DNA of 64,000 bases from Winogradskyella eximia. Its GTDB lineage: Bacteria > Bacteroidota > Bacteroidia > Flavobacteriales > Flavobacteriaceae. The DNA lies in assembly GCF_003386165.1 (NCBI RefSeq), contig NZ_QRDV01000010.1, positions 62,001 through 126,000 of the forward strand, given 5' to 3'. This document shows positions 55,491 through 64,000 of this stretch, piece after piece (within the stretch, counting starts at the first letter, position 1; every line of letters starts with the position of its first letter). Below the pieces are notes generated by a model. It ran no database searches and was not told where the DNA came from. It was given only the letters and a program-made list of their open reading frames with translations. A program made the translations under genes and the position numbers.

Positions 55491-56267
55491 CTATCGCAAT
55501 AGTAATTTCTGACCTACTGTTATAAGGTTACTTGATAATCCGTTTAAACGTTTTATTTCGTTAACAGACGTTCCGTTTTTTAAAGCAATACGATATAAGT
55601 TATCTCCAGTCTTAACGATATAAACGGATTGCTTAGTATCTTCAGTTGAAGTTTCATTTTTTTTAACTCGTAGTTTTTGACCAACATTAATAAGGTTGGT
55701 CTCTAAACTATTTATTCTTTTTAAGTCTTGTACGCTTAAATTATATTGTCTAGAGATACTAAATAAGGTATTCCCTTTTTGGACTATATGATAATTAGCA
55801 TTTGCATTTTCAGATAAATCATCAGTTGATGTCATCGTTTCTGATTTTACATCAAAATTTCTAACACGTAGTCTCTGTCCTTTATTTATTAATGTGGTTT
55901 CTAAATTATTAGCTTGTTTTAATTGCGTTAAAGAGACATTGTATCTCCTTGCAACATCCAATAAGGTCTCATTATCTTTAACAACATATATATCAGAAGC
56001 ATCATCAACTTCTCCAACACCTTTAGAATTAATAATGCCATCCGAATTGGATGGCATTATTGATTTTGTAAGCACTGAATCTATATTAGACTCAACAACG
56101 TTATCTTCTATTTTAACTAATACAATTTCACCAGTAGCAATATTTAATTTTGCAGGCTTACCATCTAATAATACATCCTTAAATTTAACTTGAGTTTGGG
56201 CAATAACAGCCAATCCAAAAGCATGACAAATTAAAAATGTAACTATTAGTTTAAAGCTCTTTTGCAT
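55491..56267 (-). CDS. Exported protein with three LysM domains
   Basis: A 258-residue secreted or periplasmic protein. Signal peptide 1-23 (ending AVIAQ), a linker of about 60 residues, and three LysM repeats: about 92-136 ([20 protein letters not shown]), 157-201 ([20 protein letters not shown]) and 213-257 ([19 protein letters not shown]). LysM binds the glycan of peptidoglycan. There is no catalytic domain, so it is probably a binding or scaffold protein. Its start overlaps the 3' end of lon by 17 nt. Confidence 0.86.
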   Translation of the reverse strand: MQKSFKLIVTFLICHAFGLAVIAQTQVKFKDVLLDGKPAKLNIATGEIVLVKIEDNVVESNIDSVLTKSIMPSNSDGIINSKGVGEVDDASDIYVVKDNETLLDVARRYNVSLTQLKQANNLETTLINKGQRLRVRNFDVKSETMTSTDDLSENANANYHIVQKGNTLFSISRQYNLSVQDLKRINSLETNLINVGQKLRVKKNETSTEDTKQSVYIVKTGDNLYRIALKNGTSVNEIKRLNGLSSNLITVGQKLLLR

Positions 56268-58704
56268 TTTTTACTTTTTGTTTAGTAAGTGCTAGTTTTA
56301 GAACATCACTCATATCCGTAACGTAATGAAACGTTAACCCTTTTAAATATTCTGGTTTAATCTCATTGATATCTCTTCTATTATCTTCACAAAGTAAAAT
56401 CTCTTTAATACGCGCACGCTTAGCTGCCAAGATTTTTTCTTTGATCCCTCCAACCGGTAATACTTTACCTCTTAAAGTGATTTCTCCTGTCATAGCCAAA
56501 CTCTTTTTCACTTTACGTTGTGTAAACAAAGATACTAAAGAAGTTAACATAGTAACACCTGCACTTGGACCATCTTTTGGAGTTGCTCCTTCTGGCACGT
56601 GAATGTGAACATTATATTTTTCAAATACTTCAGGATTAATCCCAAATTCTTCTGCGTTTGCCTTTATATATTCCATAGCAATAGTAGCAGATTCCTTCAT
56701 CACCTTCCCTAAATTACCTGTAATACTTAAAGTCCCTTTTCCTTTAGATAAAATAGATTCTATAAACAGAATATCACCTCCAACGCTTGTCCATGCTAAA
56801 CCTGTTACAACACCTGCAACATCATTGTTTTCATATTTATCACGTTCCATTCTAGGACTTCCTAAAATTTCAATGATATCTTCATTAGATATTTTTATAT
56901 TGTACTCCTCTTCCATTGCAATATTCTTGGCCGCATAACGTACCATTTTTGCAATTTGTTTTTCTAGTCCTCTTACTCCAGATTCACGTGTGTAACCTTC
57001 AACAATTTTTTCGAGTTGTGGCTTTGCTATTTTTAAAGCTTTGTCATCTAAACCATGCTCTTTTAATTGTTTTGGCAATAAGTGACGCTTAGCGATTTCT
57101 ACCTTTTCTTCAATCGTATAACCAGTAACATTAATAATCTCCATACGATCTCTTAATGCTGGCTGAATAGTATTCATGCTATTAGACGTAGCAATAAACA
57201 TCACTTTAGATAAATCGTATCCCATCTCTAGGAAATTATCATAAAACTCATTGTTTTGCTCCGGATCTAACACTTCTAACATGGCAGACGAAGGATCTCC
57301 TTGGTGACCTGCAGATAATTTATCTATTTCATCTAAAACAAAGACAGGATTTGAAGTCCCTGCTTTCTTTAAACTCTGAATAATTCGTCCTGGCATAGCA
57401 CCAATATAGGTTTTTCTATGACCTCTAATTTCAGCTTCATCTCTTAATCCGCCTAATGAAATACGCACATATTCTCTACCCAAGGCCTCTGCAATAGATT
57501 TACCCAACGATGTTTTACCAACACCTGGAGGTCCATATAAACAAAGAATTGGCGACTTCATATCATTTCGCAGTTTTAAAACCGCTAAATACTCTATGAT
57601 TCTCTTCTTAACATCTTCTAATCCAAAATGGTCACGATCTAAGATTTTTATAGCTCGTTTTAAATCGAATTTATCCTTACTAAACTCATTCCAAGGCAAA
57701 TCTAAAAAGAGATCTAAATAATTACGTTGAATAGAATACTCAGCTACCTGAGGATTCATACGCTGCATTTTTGCTAATTCTTTTTCAAAATGTTCCTTTA
57801 CTTTATCGTCCCATTTTTTATCCTTAGCACGCATTTTCATATCTTCTATATCTTCACCAGAAGACACGCCTCCACCCAATTCTTCTTGAATGGTTTTCAT
57901 TTGCTGATGCAAGAAATATTCGCGTTGTTGTTGATTCATATCACTCTGAACCTTATTCTGAATATCGTTTTTAAGCTCTAGCTTTTGATATTCAAGATTC
58001 ATGAATTTTAAAGTTTGAAGCGCACGTTCTTTAAGATCATTAATCTTTAATAATTCTTGCTTCTCCTCTACTCTAAGATTCATGTTAGAGGATACAAAAT
58101 TCACTAAAAACGAATCACTTTCAATATTTTTGATAGCAAAACTTGCTTCAGAAGGAATATTTGGACTTTCCTTTATAATATCTAAAGACAATTCTTTAAT
58201 AGAATCAATTATAGCTCTAAATTCTTCATTCTCTTTTGCTGGTTTAGCTTCAGGAATATCAGATATTGTTGCTGTTAAATAAGGTTTTTCTGAAACCACT
58301 TCATTAATAGAAAAACGCTTTTTACCTTGAATAATTACTGTGGTATTGCCATCTGGCATTTTCAGCACCTTTAAGATCCTAGCAACGGTTCCTGTTTTAT
58401 AGATATCTTTTGCTGTAGGGTTTTCAACAGCCTCATCTTTTTGAGACACCACTCCAATGACTTTTCCTCCTTTGTTAGCATCATTAATTAACTTAATTGA
58501 TGCATCTCTACCTGCAGTAATAGGAATAACTACACCAGGAAATAAAACCGTATTTCGTAATGGCAAAATTGGCAAAGAGTCTGGCAGAGACTCGCTATTA
58601 ATTAATTCTTCATCTTCAGGTGTCATTAATGGAATTAATTCTGAATTCTCATCGAAATCCTGAAATGACAGATTGTCTAAATTTAAAAATTTTGATTTTT
58701 TCAT
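56251..58704 (-). CDS. lon: ATP-dependent protease Lon
   Basis: Lon degrades misfolded and short-lived regulatory proteins. The 817-residue protein has the N-terminal LON domain ([19 protein letters not shown], residues 44-62), Walker A GPPGVGKT at 391-398, Walker [12 protein letters not shown] near 453-463, and the peptidase dyad S714 (PKDGPSAGV) and K755 (VGGIKEK). Length is normal. It is first in a minus-strand group with the LysM, porQ and cmk genes and is divergent from the ECF sigma gene, with palindromes in the 389-nt gap. Confidence 0.97.
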   Translation of the reverse strand: MKKSKFLNLDNLSFQDFDENSELIPLMTPEDEELINSESLPDSLPILPLRNTVLFPGVVIPITAGRDASIKLINDANKGGKVIGVVSQKDEAVENPTAKDIYKTGTVARILKVLKMPDGNTTVIIQGKKRFSINEVVSEKPYLTATISDIPEAKPAKENEEFRAIIDSIKELSLDIIKESPNIPSEASFAIKNIESDSFLVNFVSSNMNLRVEEKQELLKINDLKERALQTLKFMNLEYQKLELKNDIQNKVQSDMNQQQREYFLHQQMKTIQEELGGGVSSGEDIEDMKMRAKDKKWDDKVKEHFEKELAKMQRMNPQVAEYSIQRNYLDLFLDLPWNEFSKDKFDLKRAIKILDRDHFGLEDVKKRIIEYLAVLKLRNDMKSPILCLYGPPGVGKTSLGKSIAEALGREYVRISLGGLRDEAEIRGHRKTYIGAMPGRIIQSLKKAGTSNPVFVLDEIDKLSAGHQGDPSSAMLEVLDPEQNNEFYDNFLEMGYDLSKVMFIATSNSMNTIQPALRDRMEIINVTGYTIEEKVEIAKRHLLPKQLKEHGLDDKALKIAKPQLEKIVEGYTRESGVRGLEKQIAKMVRYAAKNIAMEEEYNIKISNEDIIEILGSPRMERDKYENNDVAGVVTGLAWTSVGGDILFIESILSKGKGTLSITGNLGKVMKESATIAMEYIKANAEEFGINPEVFEKYNVHIHVPEGATPKDGPSAGVTMLTSLVSLFTQRKVKKSLAMTGEITLRGKVLPVGGIKEKILAAKRARIKEILLCEDNRRDINEIKPEYLKGLTFHYVTDMSDVLKLALTKQKVKNAKEL

Positions 58705-59093
58705 ATATATTTTATAGCCATTCTGTCATAAACTCTTACAGATCAGCATTATTTTAAATGTATTAATAATTAACTTTACACTGAATACCAGTACATTATA
58801 AGATATTCAAAGTTATTCACACTTATGTAATTTCAATTGTTATGCCATTACCTTTGATTGACATGAAACCTTTTCTAATTTTAAATAAAATTAGTGACTT
58901 CAAGTGAATTTATATAATGATAATCAGGATAATTAGCATCGAGACATAATTAAAAAAAATATTCTCGATACATAATAGTCGTGACTTAGCTAATACTCTA
59001 ACGAACTAAAGGCATTAAAAATTTAAAACTTTTTTCATTAAAACTGTAACACTTTAAAAAAGATACCATCTATTAATAAAAGCAAATGTTTTT
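58705..59093. other. Divergent intergenic region between lon and ECF sigma gene
   Basis: No coding frame. It holds two inverted repeats: a perfect 9-bp-arm palindrome at 58875-58894 and arms ATCGAGA/TCTCGAT at 58938-58969. One DnaA-box-like 9-mer TTATTCACA is at 58813-58821, alone. I find no full TAnnTTTG element. Confidence 0.5.
58875..58894. promoter_or_regulatory. Palindrome in lon/sigma intergenic region
   Basis: CTAATTTTA-AA-TAAAATTAG, a perfect 20-nt dyad, a possible operator for lon or the sigma operon. No T tail, so not a terminator. Confidence 0.4.
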
Positions 59094-59648
59094 TTGACAT
59101 CAACCAATCAAAATATCGAACAGTTATTACTGCTTTGTCAATCTGGAAACCAACGTGCACAGTTGGAAATTTATAACAGATACCACAAAGCGATGTATAA
59201 CACAGCCATAAGAATTGTAAAAGATTCCTTTAAGGCTGAAGACATAATGCAAGAGTCTTTTTTAACGGCTTTTACAAAAATAAACACTCTAGATGACACT
59301 CAGTTATTTGGTGCTTGGTTAAAACGGATTGTAATTAATAATAGTATTGGTTACTACCACAAAACCATAAAACAAAACGAAGTGCCTTTAGAATCTGTAA
59401 TTTATAAAGTTGAAGACGACGATGGCATTGTTGAGCCAGATCAGAATAATGAGAAAGTGAAACAAATTTTAAATGTTATGAAAACTTTAAAACCCAATTA
59501 CAATTTGAGTTTAACATTACATTTAATTGAAGGTTACGATTACGAAGAAATCTGCGAGATTATGAATATCTCTTATGCCAATTGCAGAACTTTAATATCG
59601 AGAGCGAAAGAGAGCTTAAGAAAAAAATTAGTACTAAAAGCATCCTAA
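59094..59648 (+). CDS. ECF-type RNA polymerase sigma factor
   Basis: A 184-residue sigma factor with regions 2 (residues about 20-90, KAEDIMQESFLTAFTKINTL) and 4 (about 125-180, YDYEEICEIMNISYANCRTLISRAKESLRKKL) and nothing between, typical of the ECF group. It would direct RNA polymerase to an envelope or stress regulon. No in-frame ATG lies before the conserved part; TTG at 59094 is used here. An ATG at 59086 is one T out of frame across a T7 tract. It is followed after 8 nt by a membrane protein that is probably its anti-sigma factor. Confidence 0.9.
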   Translation: MTSTNQNIEQLLLLCQSGNQRAQLEIYNRYHKAMYNTAIRIVKDSFKAEDIMQESFLTAFTKINTLDDTQLFGAWLKRIVINNSIGYYHKTIKQNEVPLESVIYKVEDDDGIVEPDQNNEKVKQILNVMKTLKPNYNLSLTLHLIEGYDYEEICEIMNISYANCRTLISRAKESLRKKLVLKAS

Positions 59649-59656
59649 AATTAATT

Positions 59657-60220
59657 ATGGAAAAAGATAATTTAGAAAGTTTATTTGATGGTTTGAAGGA
59701 TCAATTTGATATTGAAACACCTCAAAGCAATCATGAACAACGATTTTTAGACAAGTTGAAATCTAATACTATAGCTTCAACCGAAGTTAAAAAGATATCG
59801 CGTTTTAACTGGAAGCCTTTTTTAGCCGTTGCAGCTTCTATTATCATTTGTTTAGGTCTGTTTACAACGTTACAAAATCAGCCTGAAGATTTAGATTTAG
59901 CAAGCGTATCGCCAGAAATGTCAGAAACACAAGACTTTTTTACGGTTACTATTGAAAACGAATTAAAAAAACTAAACAAAGAACGTTCACCATTAACAGA
60001 ACAAATTATCACAGATGCTTTAGTACAAATTCAACTTTTAGAAACAGATTATAAAAAATTAAAAACAGATTTAACTGAAAGCGGAAAAAACCAACGTGTT
60101 ATTTACGCAATGATTTCAAACTTTCAGAATAGAATTGACATTCTAAACTCCGTTTTAGAACAAATTGAAACAATTAAAGAACTTAAAACAAATACAAATG
60201 AACCTAAAAATACAATATAG
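59657..60220 (+). CDS. Probable membrane anti-sigma factor
   Basis: A 187-residue protein: a cytoplasmic N-terminal part (1-52) with a conserved QRFLDKL motif, one transmembrane helix (about 55-71, FLAVAASIIICLGLFTTL) and a periplasmic helical part (about 90-187). Size, topology and place directly after an ECF sigma gene point to an anti-sigma factor, though no zinc HxxxCxxC motif is present. An in-frame ATG at 59582 lies inside the sigma gene; the ATG at 59657 is chosen. Overlaps the next gene by 23 nt. Confidence 0.72.
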   Translation: MEKDNLESLFDGLKDQFDIETPQSNHEQRFLDKLKSNTIASTEVKKISRFNWKPFLAVAASIIICLGLFTTLQNQPEDLDLASVSPEMSETQDFFTVTIENELKKLNKERSPLTEQIITDALVQIQLLETDYKKLKTDLTESGKNQRVIYAMISNFQNRIDILNSVLEQIETIKELKTNTNEPKNTI

Positions 60221-61286
60221 AATCGCTTTTTTGCTTTTACTCCTACCGAGTATTGTATTAGCAATTACAGGTGAAGACCTTATAAAATCCTCTAAAGAGC
60301 GAAGCATTAAAAAATCATTTAATGTATCATCTAATGCGACATTAAAAGTAGATAACAGCTTTGGGAATGTTGATGTAATTACTTGGGAAGAAAACCGAAT
60401 TGACTTTGATATACTTATTAAAGTTACGGGTAACAATGCAGAAAAAGTTCAAGAAAAAATTGATGGTATTAATATAGAATTCTCATCTACTAACGATTTG
60501 GTATCTGCTATTACACATATCAGTAAAAATAAAAGTAACTGGTGGAATTGGGGAAAAAACATGAGCCTTCAAATTGAAATCAATTATGTTATTAAAATGC
60601 CTATTTCTGGTAATGTAGACTTAAGTCAAGACTATGGTTCTATAAATTTAGATCGCTTAAACGGTGTTGCAAAAATCAGTTGCGATTATGGTAAAATAAC
60701 TACCAAAGAACTCATGGCTGATAACAATGACATAAGATTTGACTATAGCTCTAATTGTTATTTTGAATACATAAAAGGCGGAAAAATAACAGCAGATTAT
60801 AGCGGGTTTACAGTCGCAAAAACTAAGAATCTAATCGTAAAAGCAGATTATACTAAGTCCATTATAGAAGTCGGAGAAAACGTTAGCTACAACTGTGATT
60901 ATGGCTCATTGAAAGTGGACAATGTCAATAATTTTAATGGTAAAGGTGATTACTTAACTTTAAGACTAGGGAGTGTTTTTAAAAACGTAAAAATTGATGC
61001 TAATTACGGTTCTGTAAAAATTGACCGCATAGCATCTAAAGCAAAAAATATAGATATTAATGCCGATTTTACAGGTATCACAATAGGACATGATGTTGAC
61101 TATAATTTCAGTTTTGATATTGATTTAGAATATGCATCGTTACGCGAATCAGACGGTTTTAATTTTATAAATAAAGAAATAGATATGACCGAAAAAAAAT
61201 ATAGCGGTTATTATGGTACACAAAATTCCGGGAATTTTGTAAAGATTAAATCAGAGTACGGAAGCGTGAGCTTCAAAAAGTTCTAA
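60198..61286 (+). CDS. Exported DUF4097-type beta-helix protein
   Basis: A 362-residue secreted protein. Signal peptide 1-22 (ending PSIVLA). The rest is a repetitive beta-solenoid of the DUF4097/adhesin-like kind: NATLKVDNSFGNVDVITWEE, GNVDLSQDYGSINLDRL, SCDYGKITTKEL, CDYGSLKVDNV, ANYGSVKIDRI, SEYGSVSFKKF, where a D/E-Y-G-S turn recurs about every 20-40 residues. No enzyme motif. Expected on the periplasmic face or surface. It overlaps the anti-sigma gene, so it belongs to the sigma operon. The frame extends to 60165, but the ATG at 60198 starts the signal peptide. Confidence 0.8.
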   Translation: MNLKIQYRIAFLLLLLPSIVLAITGEDLIKSSKERSIKKSFNVSSNATLKVDNSFGNVDVITWEENRIDFDILIKVTGNNAEKVQEKIDGINIEFSSTNDLVSAITHISKNKSNWWNWGKNMSLQIEINYVIKMPISGNVDLSQDYGSINLDRLNGVAKISCDYGKITTKELMADNNDIRFDYSSNCYFEYIKGGKITADYSGFTVAKTKNLIVKADYTKSIIEVGENVSYNCDYGSLKVDNVNNFNGKGDYLTLRLGSVFKNVKIDANYGSVKIDRIASKAKNIDINADFTGITIGHDVDYNFSFDIDLEYASLRESDGFNFINKEIDMTEKKYSGYYGTQNSGNFVKIKSEYGSVSFKKF

Positions 61287-61337
61287 ACATTCATTATTTC
61301 TAATAACACATAACATCAATTAAAAAATCAAACAATC

Positions 61338-62066
61338 ATGAAACTATTACAATCAATTACAGTATTAGCTTTTCTTTTATGTACAACACTATCTTGTGCT
61401 CAATGGGGAAATGGAAAAAAGATTAAAGGTGATGGCAACATTACAACCCAAACCATAACAACAGCTTCTTACGACGGTATAAAAGCTGCAGGACCAATGG
61501 ACTTTAAATTGGTAAAAGGCTCTGAAGGCGAAATTTCAATTAAAGGTGATGCCAACCTTATGGATTATATAATTGTCGAGGTAAAAAACAATTTAGTTTA
61601 TGCTAAAGTAAAAGATGGTTATAATCTAAAACCCACCCAAACCATTGTAATTACAATTCCTTATGAATCTATAAGTTCAGTTTCGCTAGCTGGTTCTGGT
61701 GATATTGAAAACTCAGGCACCATAGAAGCTAATGACTTTAGTGTTGCCTTAGCAGGCTCTGGTGATATAGATTTAAATATTAACGCAAAATCTATAGAAA
61801 GTAGTATTGCTGGTTCTGGTGATATTGAATTAGAAGGCTCTGCTAAAGACTTAACTATAAAAATTGCCGGTTCTGGAGATTTTGATGGCAAAGCATTACA
61901 GAGTACTAATGTGACGACTAAAATTACAGGATCAGGATCTGCTAATGTGGTTTGCAACGGTGACTTATTAGCTAGAATAACAGGTTCTGGTGATTTAAAC
62001 TATACAGGAAAACCAACACACAAAGACACTAAGATTACAGGTTCTGGTAGCGTTAGCAATAAATAA
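61338..62066 (+). CDS. Exported head-GIN/DUF2807 beta-helix protein
   Basis: A 242-residue secreted protein. Signal region 1-21 (ending TLSCA; a non-canonical lipobox is possible). The mature part starts with YDGIKAAGPMDFKLVKG and is a DUF2807 beta-solenoid with repeated AGSGD or TGSGS turns (at least seven between residues about 115 and 240). Head-GIN proteins are common in Bacteroidota; function is unknown, perhaps adhesive or envelope-protective. It lies 51 nt after the DUF4097 protein and is the last gene of the sigma operon. Confidence 0.86.
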   Translation: MKLLQSITVLAFLLCTTLSCAQWGNGKKIKGDGNITTQTITTASYDGIKAAGPMDFKLVKGSEGEISIKGDANLMDYIIVEVKNNLVYAKVKDGYNLKPTQTIVITIPYESISSVSLAGSGDIENSGTIEANDFSVALAGSGDIDLNINAKSIESSIAGSGDIELEGSAKDLTIKIAGSGDFDGKALQSTNVTTKITGSGSANVVCNGDLLARITGSGDLNYTGKPTHKDTKITGSGSVSNK

Positions 62067-62258
62067 TTAAATCTGTATTCTAATTGATAAATGGTTTATT
62101 AAATATGAGCTTTTAATTGTTATCAATCATATTTAAAATGAAAACTGTTAATAACTCAAATAAACTTAGCTCTATTTAAACCCTAAATTGAGCTTCTTTT
62201 TTTAAATTTGTATTTCAGATTATTAAAATAATATCACACAAGCAAATTCAGTATAGAA

Positions 62259-63980
62259 TTGGAACATTTTGTAGTATCAGCTCGTAAATACAGACCACAA
62301 ACCTTTAAGGATGTTGTGGGTCAGCAGGCTATTACAAATACTTTGCTTAATGCTATTGAAAATAATCACCTAGCCCAAGCTTTATTATTTACAGGACCTC
62401 GTGGAGTTGGTAAAACAACTTGTGCACGTATTCTTTCAAAAATGATTAATAGTGATGGCAACACAAGTGAAGACGAAGATTTTGCTTTCAACATTTTTGA
62501 ACTCGATGCGGCTTCAAATAACTCGGTTGATGATATTAGAAGCTTAACCGATCAGGTTAGAATTCCGCCACAAGTAGGAAAGTACAAAGTTTATATCATT
62601 GATGAGGTGCATATGTTATCTCAAGCGGCTTTTAATGCGTTTTTAAAAACATTAGAAGAACCACCTAAGCATTGTATCTTTATTTTAGCGACCACTGAAA
62701 AGCATAAAATTATCCCGACGATACTATCGCGTTGTCAAATATTCGATTTTAAACGTATCACCGTTTCTGATGCTAAATCGTATTTAAAATATATTGCTGA
62801 AGAGCAAGGTATTAACGCAGAAGATGATGCCCTTCATATTATAGCTCAAAAAGCAGATGGCGCCATGCGAGATGCACTTTCAATTTTTGATCGTGTAGTT
62901 AGCTTTTCTGGTAAAAACTTAACAAGGCAAGCCGTAACTGAAAACTTAAACGTTTTAGATTACGAAACCTATTTTACAAGTACAGATTTTATCTTAGAAA
63001 ATAAGATCCCTGATTTACTGATACAATTCAACACAATTCTTTCTAAAGGATTTGATGGTCATCATTATATTGCAGGTCTAGCGTCTCATTTTAGAGATTT
63101 AATGGTTTGTAAAAATCCTTCAACAATTCCTTTGTTAGAAGTTGGTGAAGATACCAGTCAAAAATACATGGAACAATCACAAAAAACGACTCATACCTTT
63201 CTAATGGAAGGCATTCGGATGGCGAATGACTGTGATTTAAAATATAAAACGAGTAAAAATCAACGCTTATTAGTTGAATTAACGCTTATGCAATTAGCCT
63301 CTATCACTTTTGATGGAGAAAAAAAAAATCTTAGGCACTTCATAATTCCGCCTTCGTATTTTAAAGCAAAAGGTATTACTCCTATTCCGGTTACTAAACC
63401 AAAAGTTGAAGCAAAAACACCTGTAAGCACCAGTACTACTAAAGAAAACACAAAGCCAACTGCTGCTGCAGTAGCTGAGCCTGTTATTAGTATTCCTAAG
63501 ATATCCATAAATCAACCTAAAAAATCTACTTCTGGTTTATCATTAAGAAGTATTAGAGAAAAAAAAGAACATCAATTACGCCAAATGGATGTGGTTATTG
63601 ATGAAGATGATTTACCAAAAGAGCCTGTAACGCAAGAAGCCTTAGATGAAGCTTGGAAAATCTATACGGCTCAAATGGATAAGAAAGGTGAAAAAATTAT
63701 GGCATCTATTTTACAAATGGATCAACCAAAATTAAAAGGTACTACCATTTATTTAACCTATTCTAATAACACCAATAAGATAGAATTAGAACGTGCTGAG
63801 TTTCCGTTAATGACCTTTTTAAAGAAAAAATTGCTTAATTACGACTTAAAATTAGATATTACAGTAAACGAAGAGATTGCAAAAAAATACGCTTTTACAC
63901 CCTTAGAAAAATACGAAAAACTAAAAGAAAAAAATCCGAATATTGAGGTTTTACGCCAAACATTTGGATTGGATATCTAA
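62259..63980 (+). CDS. dnaX: DNA polymerase III subunits gamma and tau
   Basis: DnaX forms the clamp loader ATPase. The 573-residue protein has YRPQTFKDVVGQQ at 11-23, Walker A GPRGVGKT at 46-53, Walker B YIIDEVHMLS near 113-122, the SRC motif (TILSRCQIF), and domain III to about residue 360, followed by a long low-complexity linker and a C-terminal domain. The four-cysteine zinc module normally inserted after Walker A is absent: only residues 61-80 (MINSDGNTSEDEDFAFNIF) stand there, with no cysteine. I recall this loss as general in flavobacteria. Start is TTG; no ATG precedes the conserved EHFVVSARKYRP. Confidence 0.95.
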   Translation: MEHFVVSARKYRPQTFKDVVGQQAITNTLLNAIENNHLAQALLFTGPRGVGKTTCARILSKMINSDGNTSEDEDFAFNIFELDAASNNSVDDIRSLTDQVRIPPQVGKYKVYIIDEVHMLSQAAFNAFLKTLEEPPKHCIFILATTEKHKIIPTILSRCQIFDFKRITVSDAKSYLKYIAEEQGINAEDDALHIIAQKADGAMRDALSIFDRVVSFSGKNLTRQAVTENLNVLDYETYFTSTDFILENKIPDLLIQFNTILSKGFDGHHYIAGLASHFRDLMVCKNPSTIPLLEVGEDTSQKYMEQSQKTTHTFLMEGIRMANDCDLKYKTSKNQRLLVELTLMQLASITFDGEKKNLRHFIIPPSYFKAKGITPIPVTKPKVEAKTPVSTSTTKENTKPTAAAVAEPVISIPKISINQPKKSTSGLSLRSIREKKEHQLRQMDVVIDEDDLPKEPVTQEALDEAWKIYTAQMDKKGEKIMASILQMDQPKLKGTTIYLTYSNNTNKIELERAEFPLMTFLKKKLLNYDLKLDITVNEEIAKKYAFTPLEKYEKLKEKNPNIEVLRQTFGLDI

Positions 63981-63983
63981 ATA

Positions 63984-64000
63984 ATGGCAAGTATTAAAAG
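63984..64000 (+). CDS. Start of next gene, truncated by window end
   Basis: ATG 3 nt after the dnaX stop, reading MASIK before the sequence ends. Too short to identify. The 3-nt gap suggests co-transcription with dnaX if it is a real gene. Confidence 0.4.

Noticed and set aside
58813..58821. DnaA box TTATTCACA in the lon/sigma gap
   Set aside because: It is a single copy, and one or two matches are expected by chance in 64 kb.

Overview
The window reads as a chromosomal segment of a low-GC marine-type Flavobacteriaceae (Bacteroidota). Evidence: type IX secretion system (T9SS) genes and substrates (PorQ, a SprF-like and a PorE-like protein, type A and type B sorting domains), the monomeric NADP isocitrate dehydrogenase, a DnaX of flavobacterial form, few Shine-Dalgarno sequences, and promoters of the Bacteroidota form TTTG-N19-TAnnTTTG, several matching exactly. 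I cannot assign a genus from sequence alone. Most of the window is core genome; there is no prophage, insertion sequence, CRISPR array or rRNA operon.

Layout. 0-5.7 kb: start of ligA (minus), prmC and a GNAT gene (minus), then a coupled plus-strand run (lipoprotein, ribD, HAD phosphatase, DMT permease, YigZ protein) and a convergent thioesterase. 5.9-10 kb: dnaA, low-MW phosphotyrosine phosphatase, a secreted GSDH-type propeller protein with a T9SS tail, RsmI-family methylase. 10-14 kb, minus: lysozyme-like protein, DUF2279 protein, mltG, GNAT, dapF, mostly envelope and peptidoglycan work. 14.4-19.7 kb, plus: htrA, a long-form GAPDH, a coiled-coil membrane protein, trmD, rplS, each closed by an intrinsic terminator. 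19.7-20.35 kb: no protein gene, but a highly structured stretch ending in a strong terminator, which I read as an unassigned non-coding RNA. 20.5-27.1 kb: Qnr-like pentapeptide protein, isocitrate dehydrogenase, tRNA-Ser(TGA), small membrane protein, two tandem M28 peptidase lipoproteins. 27.2-31.3 kb, minus: a barrel protein and a polyphosphate cluster (sixA-ppk1-ppx).

31.6-44.8 kb is the showpiece: a 3416-residue secreted repeat protein (about 27 HYR-like modules, a block of SprB repeats, a type B T9SS sorting domain), followed by its likely outer-membrane partner (PorP/SprF family) and a PorE-like OmpA protein. This is a complete T9SS surface-adhesin module. 44.9-50.7 kb: CarboxypepD_reg-like protein, CAP-domain lipoprotein, pdxH, and rnz flanked by two small STAS-like genes, then pyrB and pyrR. 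50.9-58.7 kb: rpsA, a BON/LysM protein, and the cmk-porQ-LysM-lon group. 59.1-62.1 kb: an ECF sigma factor, a probable membrane anti-sigma partner and two secreted adhesin-fold (DUF4097 and DUF2807) proteins. 62.3-64 kb: dnaX and the first codons of another gene.

Things most worth a second look: the structured RNA downstream of rplS; four GTTAAA hexamers spaced 11-12 bp upstream of htrA; the 1.25-kb higher-order repeat and a 98.5% identical 273-nt duplication inside the giant gene; a terminator-like hairpin directly upstream of dnaA; inverted repeats in the lon/sigma divergent region; and a T7 tract at the sigma factor start.
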